DNA of 64,000 nt from CAYYFX01 sp964571855 (GCA_964571855.1 CAZNDO010000001.1:558001-622000); one strand, 5' to 3'; counted from the first letter of the stretch, positions 35,766-45,371 are shown. The notes: generated by a model not told the origin, from the sequence alone. A program made the numbers and translations.

Positions 35766-38211
35766 GGTCCTGGAGCGCTACGCGGAGGGTGCCCTGGACG
35801 GGGCCGCGCGTGCGCCGGTGGAGACGCACGTGGCGTCGTGCGCGGAGTGCCGCGCGTTGCTGGACGACATGAGCGCGAACCTGCCGCTGGCGTCGTCGGT
35901 GCGGGACGCGCTGCGCCGCATCGACCGCGCCGTGCACGCGGAGGCGCCGGAGCGCATCGGCGCGTTCCGCGTGCTGCGGGAGCTGGGCCGCGGCGGCATG
36001 GGCGTGGTGTACCTGGCCGAGCAGGAGCGCCCGCGCCGGCAGGTGGCGCTGAAGGTGCTGCACCCCGGCGGCTCCGCGGCCGCGCTGCGCCGCTTCGAGC
36101 ACGAGGCGAATCTCCTGGCGCACCTGAAGCACCCCGGCGTGGCGCAGGTCTACGAGGCGGGGATCGCGGACGGGCGCCCGTACCTCGCCATGGAGTACGT
36201 GCAGGGGGACGCGCTGGACGTGTTCGCGAAGCGGCGCGGGCTCTCGCCGCGCGAGCGGCTGGCGCTGGTGGCCGACGTGTGCGACGCCGCCCATCACGCG
36301 CACGTGCGCGGCGTGGTGCATCGCGACCTGAAGCCGGCGAACATCCTGGTGGAGGAGGCCCCTTCTCCGCGGCCGAAGGTCCTGGACTTCGGCGTGGCCC
36401 GCGCCACCGCCGCGGACCTCATGACGATGACGATGGGCACCGAGGCCGGCCAGCTCCTCGGCACCATCCCCTTCATGAGCCCGGAGCAACTGGCCGGCGA
36501 CCCCGCGAGGGTGGACGCGCGCTCCGACGTCTACGCGCTCGGCGTCATCGCGCACTGGCTCCTGGCCGGGGACTTCCCGTACCCCATCCGGGACTGTTCG
36601 CTGGTGGAGGCCGCGCGGCGCCTCCAGGAGGACGCGCCCACCCCGCTCTCGTCCGTGGCGCCGCGGCTGAAGGGCGACGCGGAGGTCATCGTGGCGAAGG
36701 CGCTGGCGAAGGATCCGGCGCAGCGCTACCAGAGCGCGTCCGAGATGGCGGCGGACCTGCGCCGCTTCCTGGCGGACGAGCCCATCCTGGCGCGCCCGCC
36801 CGGCACCGCGGAGCAGCTCCGGCGGTTGGCGCGGCGGCACCGTGCGCTCGCCGGCGCGGCCGCGGTGGTGGCGGCGGTGCTGGCGGCGGCGGCGGTGGGC
36901 GGGTCGTGGCTGGCGGTGCGGGCCACGCGTGCGGAGCGGGCGGCGCGCGCGCAACTGGCGCGGGCGGAGTCCATCCACGAGTTCCTGGAGGGGATGCTCT
37001 CGTCGTCGAATCCGTACGAGGGCGAGGGGAACGCGGAGACCACGGTGCCGAGGATGCTGGAGCGCGCGGCCGCGGAGCTGGACGGCGGCCGCTTCGCCGG
37101 GCAGCTCGCGGTGGAGGGCGCGGTGCGCAAGACCCTGGGGAACACGTACTGGGCCGCCGCGAACTACGAGGCCGCGGAGCACCAGTTCCGCGCGGCGCTG
37201 ACGGTGTTCGAGGCGGCGCCCGGCGAGGACGCGGCCGCGGTGGCGGTGATGGGAGACCTGGGCCTGCTCCTGGCGGAGACGAGCCGATTCGACGAGGCCG
37301 AGGCGATGTTCCGCGCGCAGCACGACGCCGCCCTGGCGCGGCTGGGCCCCGAGCACGTGCAGACGGTGAAGGGGCTGGGGTCCCTGGCCGGCGTGCTGGC
37401 GGATCAGCGGAAGCTGGCGGAGGCGGAGTCCGTGCTGGCCGTGGCGCTCCCGCACTCCGCGAAGCTCACGGGCGGGGACGCCGACGTGCACCGGTCCAAC
37501 CTGAACACGCTGGGCGGGCTGCGCTTCTTCCGCGGCGATGTGGCGGGCGCGGAGTCGGCGCTGCGCGAGGCGGTGGAGGTCTCGCGGCGCGTGCACGGCG
37601 GCACGCATCCCACCACCATTGCCACCCTGGAGTCCCTGGCCGCCGTGCTGGGCCAGGGCGGGGACGCCGCCGGAGAGAAGGCCGCGCTGGAGGAGGTGCT
37701 GGCGCTGTACCGGCAGTCGTTCGGCGAGGAGCACCCGCGCGTGGCCGCCGCCACGAACAGCCTGGGGATGGCGCTCTTCCGCCAGGGCGACGCGGACGCC
37801 GCGGAGCCCCTCGTGCGCCAGGCGCTGGAGATGAACCGCCGCATGAGCGGGACCGAGCACCGCGAGACCGCGCGCAGCCTGAACGACCTGGCGCAGGTGC
37901 TCCGCACGCAGGGGCGGCTGGCGGAGTGTGAGCCGCTGTACGTGGAGTCGCTGGGCATCCACGAGCGGCTCTTCGGCGAGGACTCCCCCAGCGTGGCCAT
38001 CGTGCTCCGGAACCTGGGGAGGCTGCGCGTGCAGCAGGAGCGGTATGCGGAGGCGGAGTCCCTCCTGGTGCAGGCGGTAGGGATCCAGCGGGCGGCGCTG
38101 GGGGACGAGCATGCGGCCACGCGGGCGACGGCGCGGGAGCTGGTGGCGCTGGGGGAGGCGTGGCGGCGGGGGGAGCTGGAGGATAGGTGGAGGGCGCTGG
38201 CGGGCAATTGA
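35743..38211 (+). CDS. Zinc-finger/Ser-Thr kinase/TPR fusion (kinase 3)
   Basis: 822 residues from ATG 35743, placed after GGAGGAAGG inside the sigma gene. Residues ~1-45 hold an anti-sigma-type zinc finger, H29-V-A-S-C33-A-E-C36 (zf-HC2/ZAS pattern). The kinase spans ~72-345: LGRGGMGVVYLAEQ, VALKVL, VHRDLKPANIL (HRD 193-195), DFG (215-217), PFMSPEQLAGD. The membrane segment is ~367-393. The rest is a TPR array (repeats such as GDADAAEPLVRQALEMNRRM). A zinc finger of anti-sigma type on a kinase overlapping its sigma gene suggests that the kinase itself holds the sigma factor and releases it on signalling. Confidence 0.92.
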   Translation: MTPCPDPEVLERYAEGALDGAARAPVETHVASCAECRALLDDMSANLPLASSVRDALRRIDRAVHAEAPERIGAFRVLRELGRGGMGVVYLAEQERPRRQVALKVLHPGGSAAALRRFEHEANLLAHLKHPGVAQVYEAGIADGRPYLAMEYVQGDALDVFAKRRGLSPRERLALVADVCDAAHHAHVRGVVHRDLKPANILVEEAPSPRPKVLDFGVARATAADLMTMTMGTEAGQLLGTIPFMSPEQLAGDPARVDARSDVYALGVIAHWLLAGDFPYPIRDCSLVEAARRLQEDAPTPLSSVAPRLKGDAEVIVAKALAKDPAQRYQSASEMAADLRRFLADEPILARPPGTAEQLRRLARRHRALAGAAAVVAAVLAAAAVGGSWLAVRATRAERAARAQLARAESIHEFLEGMLSSSNPYEGEGNAETTVPRMLERAAAELDGGRFAGQLAVEGAVRKTLGNTYWAAANYEAAEHQFRAALTVFEAAPGEDAAAVAVMGDLGLLLAETSRFDEAEAMFRAQHDAALARLGPEHVQTVKGLGSLAGVLADQRKLAEAESVLAVALPHSAKLTGGDADVHRSNLNTLGGLRFFRGDVAGAESALREAVEVSRRVHGGTHPTTIATLESLAAVLGQGGDAAGEKAALEEVLALYRQSFGEEHPRVAAATNSLGMALFRQGDADAAEPLVRQALEMNRRMSGTEHRETARSLNDLAQVLRTQGRLAECEPLYVESLGIHERLFGEDSPSVAIVLRNLGRLRVQQERYAEAESLLVQAVGIQRAALGDEHAATRATARELVALGEAWRRGELEDRWRALAGN

Positions 38212-38307
38212 CCGCCTCGCGGAGAAATCGGGGCGCGCCGGGCGCATACCTCCCGAGACCGGGGCCCGGCCACCTGGATCGGGTCCCTCCAGCCCACGGA
38301 GGAACCC

Positions 38308-40617
38308 ATGCGCACCGACAACCTTCGACGACGCGGCGGGATCGCCGCGCTGATTCTCGCCGCCCTCGCCGCGGCGCCGCTTCCCTCCCGAGGCGGGAGC
38401 TTGGCCGACGACTACCGACTTCACCCGCGCACCGAGGGGCAGTGGACGCTCCCGGGCACCGCGGCGCTGCGGGGCGCCGGCAATGTGGACTGGGTGGCGC
38501 GCGACGACTACGCGTTCGGTACGATCGACGGCGACGGCGAGTCGGACGGCTTCTACGTGATCGGCGAGGACGGACAAGTCGGTTTCACGAGTGCGGCACC
38601 GTTCCGGTCCGTGACCACTTCGGACGACCCGGACTGCGTTTGGGTCGGCGGAGTGGACGCGGTATACCGCATGGACGTGTCGGATCCCGAAGACCCGCAG
38701 ATCGCGGAGACGATACCGCTCCCCGGCGCAGGCGACGTGCGCCGGGTCGCCTGCGAAGGCAGTCTGCTCCTCGCCAACGGGACGAACGGGAGGTTCCGTG
38801 TGGTGCTCGTGGGTCCTTGCGGACCCGCGGGCGCGGTGGACGCGATTCCGGGCGTGCCGGGCGGCGCGATCATCTCCGACATCGGCGGCTCCTTTGCCGC
38901 GTTCGTCGGTCCGAACTCGCTCACCACAGTGAACCTCGCCGAGGATCCCATGGCGCCCGTGACGATCAGCGTCCCTGGCACGACCCACGACGTCGTGGTG
39001 GACTTCGGCGGGAATGTGGTCCTCGCCGGCAGCTACGGTGCGAAGACCTACACGATCAATGGGGCCGGGGCTCCCATCCCGACGGCCGACTACCCGGGAT
39101 TCCCGAACCTCAGGAACGTGGCGCACCGGGGGAACCCGAACCGCCTCGCCTTCCGCAATGCGTCGAATGACATCCACCTCGTGGACGTGGACCAACCCGG
39201 ACCGGGCCTCACCCGGATGGCCACCGTCTCCGGCCCGGGCGGCGGAAGCGGGCTGTCGTCGTCCTCCGGCATCACGATCGTCCCATTCGTGGACGTCGTC
39301 CCCGGGAGCGTGGGCGTGACGCGGATCGGCCATGGGGACTCCCGGTCCCCGAGTCCGCACCAGATCCTCACCGACCTGTTCATCCCGCGTGTTGTCCATC
39401 GCATCGGGAACGTCGTGATCGTCATCCACGCCGGCGGTGGGGGTGGTGTGGAGTTCCTGGACGCGACGGACCCTGTGAACCTCACGTCGTTCGGCACCGC
39501 GGACAGCGTGGCCGCGCCGAACGACCTCGACCTCTTTCGCTGGCCGTCCGACCTGCGCACCGGCCCCGACTTCCGGGATTTCGCGCTCGTGGGCACGCTC
39601 CTGGACCTGCGAGTCGTGGAGTTCACGGACCCCACGAACCCCGCCGCGGTGGGCGTCCTGGCCGGCTCCAGCAGCCGCGTGGCGTGCACCCCGGACGGAA
39701 GCCTCGCCGTCCGCACCGACAACACCCCGGGGTTCCGCGTCGTGGACCTGTCGGACCCGGCAAGCCCCTTCGACCGCGGCACCGTCTCGCTGCCGAACGC
39801 CGCGGACGACCTGCTGCTCGACGGCACGCGCGCCATCGTGGCCAGCTTCAACCAGACCGCCCGCTTCGACCTCTCCGACCCCGACGCGCCCGTGCTGGAG
39901 CACGCCACGCCCTACACGGGAGTGCGCGGTGTCGCGCTCGCGGGCGTGCCGGACCAGGCGTACCTGGGGATCCCGGACGCGGGGGGGCGCGTCGTGCGCT
40001 ACGACTTCGCCGCGCAGGCCGAGCTGTCGTCCGTGAACGTGGGGGCGAACACGCTGGCGGTGACCACCGGGACGTCCGCGGCCGCAGACGGCGCCGCCGA
40101 GATCGTGTACGCGGCCGAGTATCTCGGCGGGTCCATCTTCGTGATCGACTGGACCGATCCGGCGGATCCCGTGCTGCTCGGCGAGTACACGGAGCCGGGT
40201 CTCCGGCCGAGCGGCCTGGCGCCGAACGGCGAGACCTTGATCGCCGCGGACAACGCGTTCCCGGGACGCGTCCTCGTGCTTCCCGCGCAAGGGCCGACCT
40301 TGCCCGGCACCTCTGCGCCCGTGGCGTTCGAAGCGGCGTCCACGGTGACGCTCGCGGGCGGCGCGCCGAACCCGTTCGCCACGTCCACCACGCTGGAGCT
40401 CACGCTCGCGCGCCGTGGCAACGTGCGCCTCACCGTGCACGACCTGCACGGCCGTCGCGTGCGCACGCTCGCGTCCGAGTCCCTGCCGGCGGGGCGGCAC
40501 GCGCTGGCGTGGGACGGACACGACGCCGGCGGCACGCGCGTGGCCAGCGGCGTCTACTTCGTGCGCCTCGAGGCGCAGGGCCGCGTGGAGCGGAGGAAGG
40601 TGACGATGCTTCGATAG
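38308..40617 (+). CDS. Secreted LVIVD-type beta-propeller protein with FlgD-like tag
   Basis: 769 residues. The signal peptide is GGIAALILAALAAAPLPSRG. The body has repeated units of the type V-x-D-[LV]-S-D-P-x-x-P (MDVSDPEDPQI, LDATDPVNLTSFG, VDLSDPASPFDRG, FDLSDPDAPVLEHA, IDWTDPADPVLLG), the LVIVD propeller signature of surface proteins. The end is the FlgD-like fold (PNPFATSTTLELTL, LTVHDLHGRRVRTL, AWDGHDAGGTRVASGVYFVR, RKVTMLR). GGAGGAA precedes the ATG. It follows kinase 3 by 96 bp on the same strand and may be an output of that system. Confidence 0.82.
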   Translation: MRTDNLRRRGGIAALILAALAAAPLPSRGGSLADDYRLHPRTEGQWTLPGTAALRGAGNVDWVARDDYAFGTIDGDGESDGFYVIGEDGQVGFTSAAPFRSVTTSDDPDCVWVGGVDAVYRMDVSDPEDPQIAETIPLPGAGDVRRVACEGSLLLANGTNGRFRVVLVGPCGPAGAVDAIPGVPGGAIISDIGGSFAAFVGPNSLTTVNLAEDPMAPVTISVPGTTHDVVVDFGGNVVLAGSYGAKTYTINGAGAPIPTADYPGFPNLRNVAHRGNPNRLAFRNASNDIHLVDVDQPGPGLTRMATVSGPGGGSGLSSSSGITIVPFVDVVPGSVGVTRIGHGDSRSPSPHQILTDLFIPRVVHRIGNVVIVIHAGGGGGVEFLDATDPVNLTSFGTADSVAAPNDLDLFRWPSDLRTGPDFRDFALVGTLLDLRVVEFTDPTNPAAVGVLAGSSSRVACTPDGSLAVRTDNTPGFRVVDLSDPASPFDRGTVSLPNAADDLLLDGTRAIVASFNQTARFDLSDPDAPVLEHATPYTGVRGVALAGVPDQAYLGIPDAGGRVVRYDFAAQAELSSVNVGANTLAVTTGTSAAADGAAEIVYAAEYLGGSIFVIDWTDPADPVLLGEYTEPGLRPSGLAPNGETLIAADNAFPGRVLVLPAQGPTLPGTSAPVAFEAASTVTLAGGAPNPFATSTTLELTLARRGNVRLTVHDLHGRRVRTLASESLPAGRHALAWDGHDAGGTRVASGVYFVRLEAQGRVERRKVTMLR

Positions 40618-40717
40618 GGGCGCGTACGGGCGCGGCGCTACTCCATGCCGAGGCGGCGGCTCGGGTCAGCTCGATCACGCCGCCGAGGCGCGCGAAGAAG
40701 GCGGCGCTCTCCATTCC

Positions 40718-40941
40718 TCAGGAGCGGAGGAAGGCCGCCAGGAAGCGGACTGCCGTGTCGAGATAGGGCGCGCGCCATTGGAGATCTGCGGCTCATCCTG
40801 GTCACCGTCGCCCGGCGCCGCCACCCGGGGCGTGTGGGGCTCGTGCGGGTCCCCCGCCCGGGGCGCCCCCGCAAGAGCGCTGTTGACCGCGAGGGAGAGA
40901 GTCCAAAGAATCGCGAGGGCGAACAGGATCCGCCGATCCAT
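40718..40941 (-). pseudogene. Possible remnant of an exported protein, frames disagree
   Basis: From ATG 40941 the frame gives a good signal peptide (MDRRILFALAILWTLSLAVN, then SALAG) and a polar stretch. A protein-like end (LQWRAPYLDTAVRFLAAFLR, then S and stop at 40718-40720) is in a different frame, one shift away. A stop-to-start length of 224 bases is not a multiple of three. In the original frame the ORF would run on to 40675. This looks like a small gene broken by a frameshift or an internal deletion, but a genuine short secreted protein in the first frame is possible. The rest of 40618-41002 shows nothing else I recognise. Confidence 0.35.
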
Positions 40942-41002
40942 CGTGGTTGTCCGGTCTGGGGAGAGGTGAGGTGCACCGGCCGTGGAAGCCCGCCGCACGT
41001 CG

Positions 41003-43234
41003 ATGACGATTTCCGTTCCGTCCGCCCCGGGTCAATCCTCCAGGCCGTGGTGGGTGGCGGGTTGTTGCATGGTCGCGACCCTCGCCCTTGCCACCCCCGC
41101 CCGCGCCTTCGACCCCGCCTCCGCCCTCTCCCTGAACCACACCCTCGCCGCCGACTCCTTCGAGGGCCGCTTCTCCGGCCTCTCGTCCGGGCGCAAGGTC
41201 GAGGACTTCGTGGCCGCCCGCTTCGAGGACTGGGGCCTGACCCCCGCCGGCGCCGCCGGGACGTACTTCGCCCCCTTCGAGATGCTGGTCACCCAGGAGC
41301 AGTCCGCCCTGCTGGAGTTGAAGGACACTCCCTTCGGGAACCTGCGCTTCGTGTACGGCGACGACTACCACCTCTGCACGAACTCCGGCTCCGCGGACGT
41401 CACCGCGGAGGTCATCCTGGTGGGCCACGGCCTGTCCTCGCCGGATCGCGAGTGGGACGACTACGCGGACCTCGACATCCGGGGGAAGATCGCCCTCATC
41501 CTCCGCGGCACCCCGGACAACGGCCACGACTGGGGCGAGGCCGGCTCCCGGGACTCCACACTGGCCGAGGCCGTGCGCCGCGGCGCCGTGGGCGTGATCT
41601 TCGTGCAGGGACGGCCCGTGCAGGGCGCGGCCGTGCACGTGCTGTACCCCAAGGTCCCGTGCGTGTACGCCGACGAGCGCGTGCTGGAGCACCTGCTGAT
41701 GAACACGGGCTGGGACCTGAAGCGCTACAAGGACGCGCTGGAGGAGAAGCCCACCCGCCTCGTCCCGGACAAGCGCATTCGCATGCGGACGAGGGTGCGT
41801 GTGCTGGAGGACGGCCGCGCGCGCAACGTGGTCGGCCTCCTCGAAGGCACCGACCCCGCCCTGAAGCACGAGCTGATCCTCGTCGGCGGCCACATGGATC
41901 ACGTGGGCCGGAACGGCGACGGCATCATCTTCAACGGCGCCAACGACAACGGCTCCGGCACGTCGGTCGTCCTGGAGCTGGCCCGCTCCTTCGCGGCCCT
42001 GCCGGAGCGCCCGAAGCGCACGCTGGTCTTCCTCACCTTCGCCGCGGAGGAGCAGGGGCTCCTGGGATCCGAGGCGTTCGCCGCGAAACCCACGGTTCCC
42101 CTGGACTCCGCGGTGGCCATGCTGAACTTCGACATGACGGGCCACGGCAACGGCAAGGCGTACCTGGGCGGCGGCGAGCACTACCCGGAGATCCGTGCGG
42201 CCTTCACGGCGTCCCTGGACTCCGCCCGCGCGGACAGCGTGCTGATCCGGCGCGGCTGGCGCGGGAACTCCTCCGACCACGGGCCGTTCCTGCAGCTCGG
42301 CATCCCCACGATGAACCTGGGCAGCGACGGCGACCACCGCTTCTACCACAGCCTCCAGGACGACCCGGGGTGGATCAGCGAGGCCGCGCTGGGCGCCGTG
42401 GGCCGCACCGCGCAGGACTGGATCCTGATGCTCGCGAACCACGAGACGCCGCTCCTCGCGGAGCATCGCAACGGGCGAACGCTCCTGTATGCGTCGGACC
42501 AGGTGGACTTCGCCCCGCGGCCACCTGTCCCGAACGCGCCGGCGACGCCACTTCCGGTCTGGGTGCGCGGTTCCTTCCACTGGACGCCCGCCGTCGAGTT
42601 CGCGACCCCCGCGTGGCTGGACTCCCTGGCCGCGCTGCGTCGCGCCGCCGACGCCGACGGCCACGCCCTCGTCCGCACGCTGAAGGCGGTCCGCGACGCC
42701 TCCCGCACCGGCACTCGCGCCGTGCTGCTCGGCCTGCGCTCCGCCACCGCCGGCGAGGGCGTGGGCGTCCCGCCCGCGCGACGCCCGCTGCTCGAGAGCC
42801 TGGACGTGGCCGCGCTGGCGTGGGACGGCGGCGCGCCCGAGGACAGCACCGTCCTCGCCGAGATCGCGAAGGCCGGCGTGTTCTTCCTCGTGCCGCCGGA
42901 CGGCGAGCAGCTCGCGAAGCTGCCGAAGGACGCGAAGCGCTGCATCCGCTTCTTCCCCGCCGTCGGCGAGCGCGTCCCCGAACCGTCCGCGCAGCCGCGC
43001 AAGCTCACGCTCTTCGTGGCCGCGTGGGACGGCGAGGGCGACATGACCGCGGGCCAGCTGGCCGCGCTGATCCGCTCCATGGGCGTGGACCGCACGCACC
43101 TGGACCTCGTTCCGTGGCTGCGCACCGCGGACGAGGCGAAGGTGGCGGCGTTCCTGGAGGAGCTGTACGCGGTGTCCGGGTGGACGCACGCGCAGATGAC
43201 CGCGCTCCTGGGCGGGAACCTGGCGCGGCTGTAG
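41003..43234 (+). CDS. Secreted M28-family metallopeptidase with PA domain
   Basis: 743 residues if the ATG at 41003 is used; GTG and ATG codons nearby make the exact start uncertain. The signal peptide ends near ATPARA. A PA-like insertion lies at ~100-230 (ADLDIRGKIALILRGTPDNG, GAVGVIFVQG, VPCVYADE). The M28 core carries the zinc ligands in order: GGHMDHVG, FNGANDNGSGTSVVLELA, FLTFAAEEQGLLGSEAF, MLNFDMTGHG and, later, NLGSDGDHRFYHSLQDD. About 250 extra C-terminal residues (from ~485) form an alpha/beta region I cannot name. It is probably an exported aminopeptidase. Confidence 0.88.
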   Translation: MTISVPSAPGQSSRPWWVAGCCMVATLALATPARAFDPASALSLNHTLAADSFEGRFSGLSSGRKVEDFVAARFEDWGLTPAGAAGTYFAPFEMLVTQEQSALLELKDTPFGNLRFVYGDDYHLCTNSGSADVTAEVILVGHGLSSPDREWDDYADLDIRGKIALILRGTPDNGHDWGEAGSRDSTLAEAVRRGAVGVIFVQGRPVQGAAVHVLYPKVPCVYADERVLEHLLMNTGWDLKRYKDALEEKPTRLVPDKRIRMRTRVRVLEDGRARNVVGLLEGTDPALKHELILVGGHMDHVGRNGDGIIFNGANDNGSGTSVVLELARSFAALPERPKRTLVFLTFAAEEQGLLGSEAFAAKPTVPLDSAVAMLNFDMTGHGNGKAYLGGGEHYPEIRAAFTASLDSARADSVLIRRGWRGNSSDHGPFLQLGIPTMNLGSDGDHRFYHSLQDDPGWISEAALGAVGRTAQDWILMLANHETPLLAEHRNGRTLLYASDQVDFAPRPPVPNAPATPLPVWVRGSFHWTPAVEFATPAWLDSLAALRRAADADGHALVRTLKAVRDASRTGTRAVLLGLRSATAGEGVGVPPARRPLLESLDVAALAWDGGAPEDSTVLAEIAKAGVFFLVPPDGEQLAKLPKDAKRCIRFFPAVGERVPEPSAQPRKLTLFVAAWDGEGDMTAGQLAALIRSMGVDRTHLDLVPWLRTADEAKVAAFLEELYAVSGWTHAQMTALLGGNLARL

Positions 43235-43249
43235 CCGCCCCCGCCGCGC

Positions 43250-44422
43250 CTACCGCGTGACCACGATCTTCCCGCGCGCGCCCGCCGCGGGTCCGGCCGC
43301 GCGGTAGAAGTACACGCCGCTCGCCGCACCCTCGCGCGCCGCGTCCCACACGACCTCGCCGCCGGCCGCCGCGGCGAGCGACGCCACCCGCCGGCCCGTC
43401 ACGTCGTGCACGAGGAGGCGCGCGCCGGCCGGCAGCCCGGCGAAGCGCACGCGCGATCCACCGGCCTGCACTACCGCGAAGGGCGCAGCCCGGCGCGTCT
43501 CCCCCGTGCGGGGCGGCGCCGCGTCGAGATCCGTCCCGGTCACGAGCGCGAACGTCACCGTGACCGCCTCCCCGCGCGCCAGCGAGAACGGTCCCGCCGC
43601 GAGCAGGATGCGGTAGTCCGCGGGCACGGCCGTGTCCGCGTCGATCGTCACCGATCCGTGCGCGTCCCCGCGCAGCTGCACGTACTGCCCGGCGTCGCTC
43701 TCCGTGTCCGCCGCGAAGTTCCACCGCCGGAACGAGTGCAGCGGTTGGTCGCGCAGGAGGATGCCCACGTCCGCCGTGGTGTCGTCGCCGCCGCCGGGCT
43801 CGTCGAACGCGTAGGCCAGCGGTCCCTCCGGCGTCAGCGTGTACGCCGCGTGGTCGTCGCTCCATGGCATGCCGCCCGGACGCCCCAGGTCCGGATCCAT
43901 GAAGAAGCCCACGTACACGTTCTCCATGTCCCAGCCGGGCGGGCTCCACTGCGCGGAGATGTTCCTCACCACGGACCGCACGGAGACGAAGCCGTCGTAT
44001 CCGGCCACCGTCTCGGACGTCACGTGCTGCACCACGCGCAGCCCGAGCGGCTCGTGCGGGAAGATGGAGGTGTCCGTGTCCGTCTGCACCAGTTGCAGCT
44101 GTGCGCGCCCGGGGGGCAGTGCCTCCGCGGCGTAGTCGAACGCGTACGCGGCGCTGCTGGTGATGCGCTCGATCCCGCTGCCGCGGTCGATCTCCGCGCC
44201 CACCCGGAGCCCGGCGGTGAACGCGAAGTGCCCCGCGGGATTCGTCTCGGTGGAGTAGCGGCCCACGTTCATGACGCGCAGCGTCTCGGTGCCGAACGGG
44301 CGCAATCCGGCGGGATCCGTGCTCACGGTCTCGGCCGGGGCCCGGAGGTCGGCGGCGGGCGCGGACCACGCGCCCAGCAACAACAGGACCGGAAGGGCGG
44401 CGGGGGGAGGAGAGGTACGCAT
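43250..44422 (-). CDS. Exported protein with FlgD-like tag, unknown function
   Basis: 390 residues from ATG 44422 (AGGAGA upstream). The signal peptide is PPPAALPVLLLLGAWSAPAA. The body is beta-rich: VMNVGRYSTETNPAGHFAFTAGLRVGAEIDRG, GYDGFVSVRSVVRNISAQWSPPGWDMENVYVGFFMDPDLG, AAGPFSLARGEAVTVTFALVTG. This arrangement resembles adhesin-like exported proteins of related lineages, but I cannot assign a family. A short FlgD-like fold ends it (VHDVTGRRVASLAAAA, VVWDAAREGAASGVYFYRA, KIVVTR). It ends 15 bp from the end of the M28 gene on the other strand. Confidence 0.7.
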   Translation of the reverse strand: MRTSPPPAALPVLLLLGAWSAPAADLRAPAETVSTDPAGLRPFGTETLRVMNVGRYSTETNPAGHFAFTAGLRVGAEIDRGSGIERITSSAAYAFDYAAEALPPGRAQLQLVQTDTDTSIFPHEPLGLRVVQHVTSETVAGYDGFVSVRSVVRNISAQWSPPGWDMENVYVGFFMDPDLGRPGGMPWSDDHAAYTLTPEGPLAYAFDEPGGGDDTTADVGILLRDQPLHSFRRWNFAADTESDAGQYVQLRGDAHGSVTIDADTAVPADYRILLAAGPFSLARGEAVTVTFALVTGTDLDAAPPRTGETRRAAPFAVVQAGGSRVRFAGLPAGARLLVHDVTGRRVASLAAAAGGEVVWDAAREGAASGVYFYRAAGPAAGARGKIVVTR

Positions 44423-44589
44423 GGGGCAGTCTCCTGGCGCCGGGGAGCGACCGGACCCACTATGGGCGCCACCCGGACGCCACCGCAACCCCTGCCGATC
44501 CGCGCGCCCCCTCGTCCGTCACCACGTACGCCGCCGGCATCCGTGCCGCGGACCGGTTCCTGGGTCGCTCGCTGTCCATGCGAAGGGGC

Positions 44590-45288
44590 TCACGCGCGGT
44601 TCCGCAGCGCCTCGAGACGACCGCGGTCCACCACGCGAAGCCCCCGTCCCGCCGCCTCCACGATCCCCTCGGATCGCCATCGCGCCAGGCACCGGACCAG
44701 CGCCTCGGCGGACACGCCACACAGCCGGGCCAGGTCTCGCCGGCTCAGTCCCCCCGCCACCGCCGGGTGGCTCGCGTCCTTCGTCAGGTCGAGGAGCAGC
44801 GTGGCCAGCTTCGGGGCCAGCCGGGATCCCGTCAGGATCCCCATGTGGCGGACGACGCGGTCGGTCTCGCGGATCGACAGGCAGAGCAGCGCACGGGCGA
44901 GTGCCGGGGTGTCGACGAGAAGGCGCCGCAGGTCCGAGGCGCGGAGGACGCAGCACGTCCCCGCCGCCAGCACCGCGGCGGTGCACGGATGGCTCCCGCC
45001 CGCGACCGCCGAGGCGAGCCCCACGACGCCCCCGCCGGCCACGACGCCCACGATGGTCTCCCGACCGCCGGGAGACTCGTGGGTGAGCTTCACGACCGCG
45101 TCCCGGACGCAGTGAGCCTCGGTGGCCGGCTCGCCCTGACGGAAGAGGATCTCGCCGCGGCGGCGCTCGCGCGGCGTCCGGACGCCGTCCAGCGCGCGGA
45201 AGTCCGCGGCTCCGCACGGCGCGAGGAGTCCATGGCCCTCGTGGGCGCACTCCGCGCAGCTCCCCCCGCCGGACCCCGTCGCGCGCAC
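44590..45288 (-). CDS. Crp/Fnr-family regulator with N-terminal cysteine cluster
   Basis: 232 residues from GTG 45288, preceded by GGGGGGAAA. A longer open frame would run through the FNR box and promoter and is rejected. Residues 11-25 hold C11-A-E-C14 and C25, with a further C60, reminiscent of iron-sulfur-ligating cysteines in Fnr although the spacing differs. A cyclic-nucleotide-binding-like beta-roll follows (RRGEILFRQGEPATEAHCV). The C-terminal helix-turn-helix is GLSRRDLARLCGVSAEALVR then CLARWRSEGIVE. A perfect FNR-type dyad lies 41 bp upstream. It is probably an oxygen- or NO-responsive activator of the neighbouring cytochrome genes. Confidence 0.85.
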   Translation of the reverse strand: MRATGSGGGSCAECAHEGHGLLAPCGAADFRALDGVRTPRERRRGEILFRQGEPATEAHCVRDAVVKLTHESPGGRETIVGVVAGGGVVGLASAVAGGSHPCTAAVLAAGTCCVLRASDLRRLLVDTPALARALLCLSIRETDRVVRHMGILTGSRLAPKLATLLLDLTKDASHPAVAGGLSRRDLARLCGVSAEALVRCLARWRSEGIVEAAGRGLRVVDRGRLEALRNRA

Positions 45289-45328
45289 TTCGTTTCCCCC
45301 CGCGACCCGGCGTCCGGGCCGCGCGTCG

Positions 45329-45342
45329 TTGATCCGGATCAA
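45329..45342. promoter_or_regulatory. Perfect FNR box TTGATCCGGATCAA
   Basis: The 14-bp dyad is identical to the FNR consensus TTGAT-N4-ATCAA and fully symmetric. It sits in the divergent gap between the Fnr-type gene and the di-heme cytochrome gene. Its centre (45335.5) is about 42 bases from the transcription start inferred from the -10 element at 45366-45371, the spacing of class II activation. It could also autoregulate the Fnr gene. Confidence 0.8.
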
Positions 45343-45365
45343 TGCGGGCGCGGGCGGCGCGGCCC

Positions 45366-45371
45366 TAGGAT
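45366..45371 (+). promoter_or_regulatory. -10 element (TAGGAT) downstream of the FNR box
   Basis: TAGGAT matches four of six positions of TATAAT. With the FNR box in place of a -35 element it would start transcription near 45378, leaving a leader of about 39 bases before the ATG at 45417. Confidence 0.5.

Noticed and set aside
35659..40521. 1620-codon open frame on the minus strand opposite kinase 3 and the LVIVD protein
   Set aside because: Residue content is that of antisense frames (R, H, A, G rich) and there is no domain pattern.
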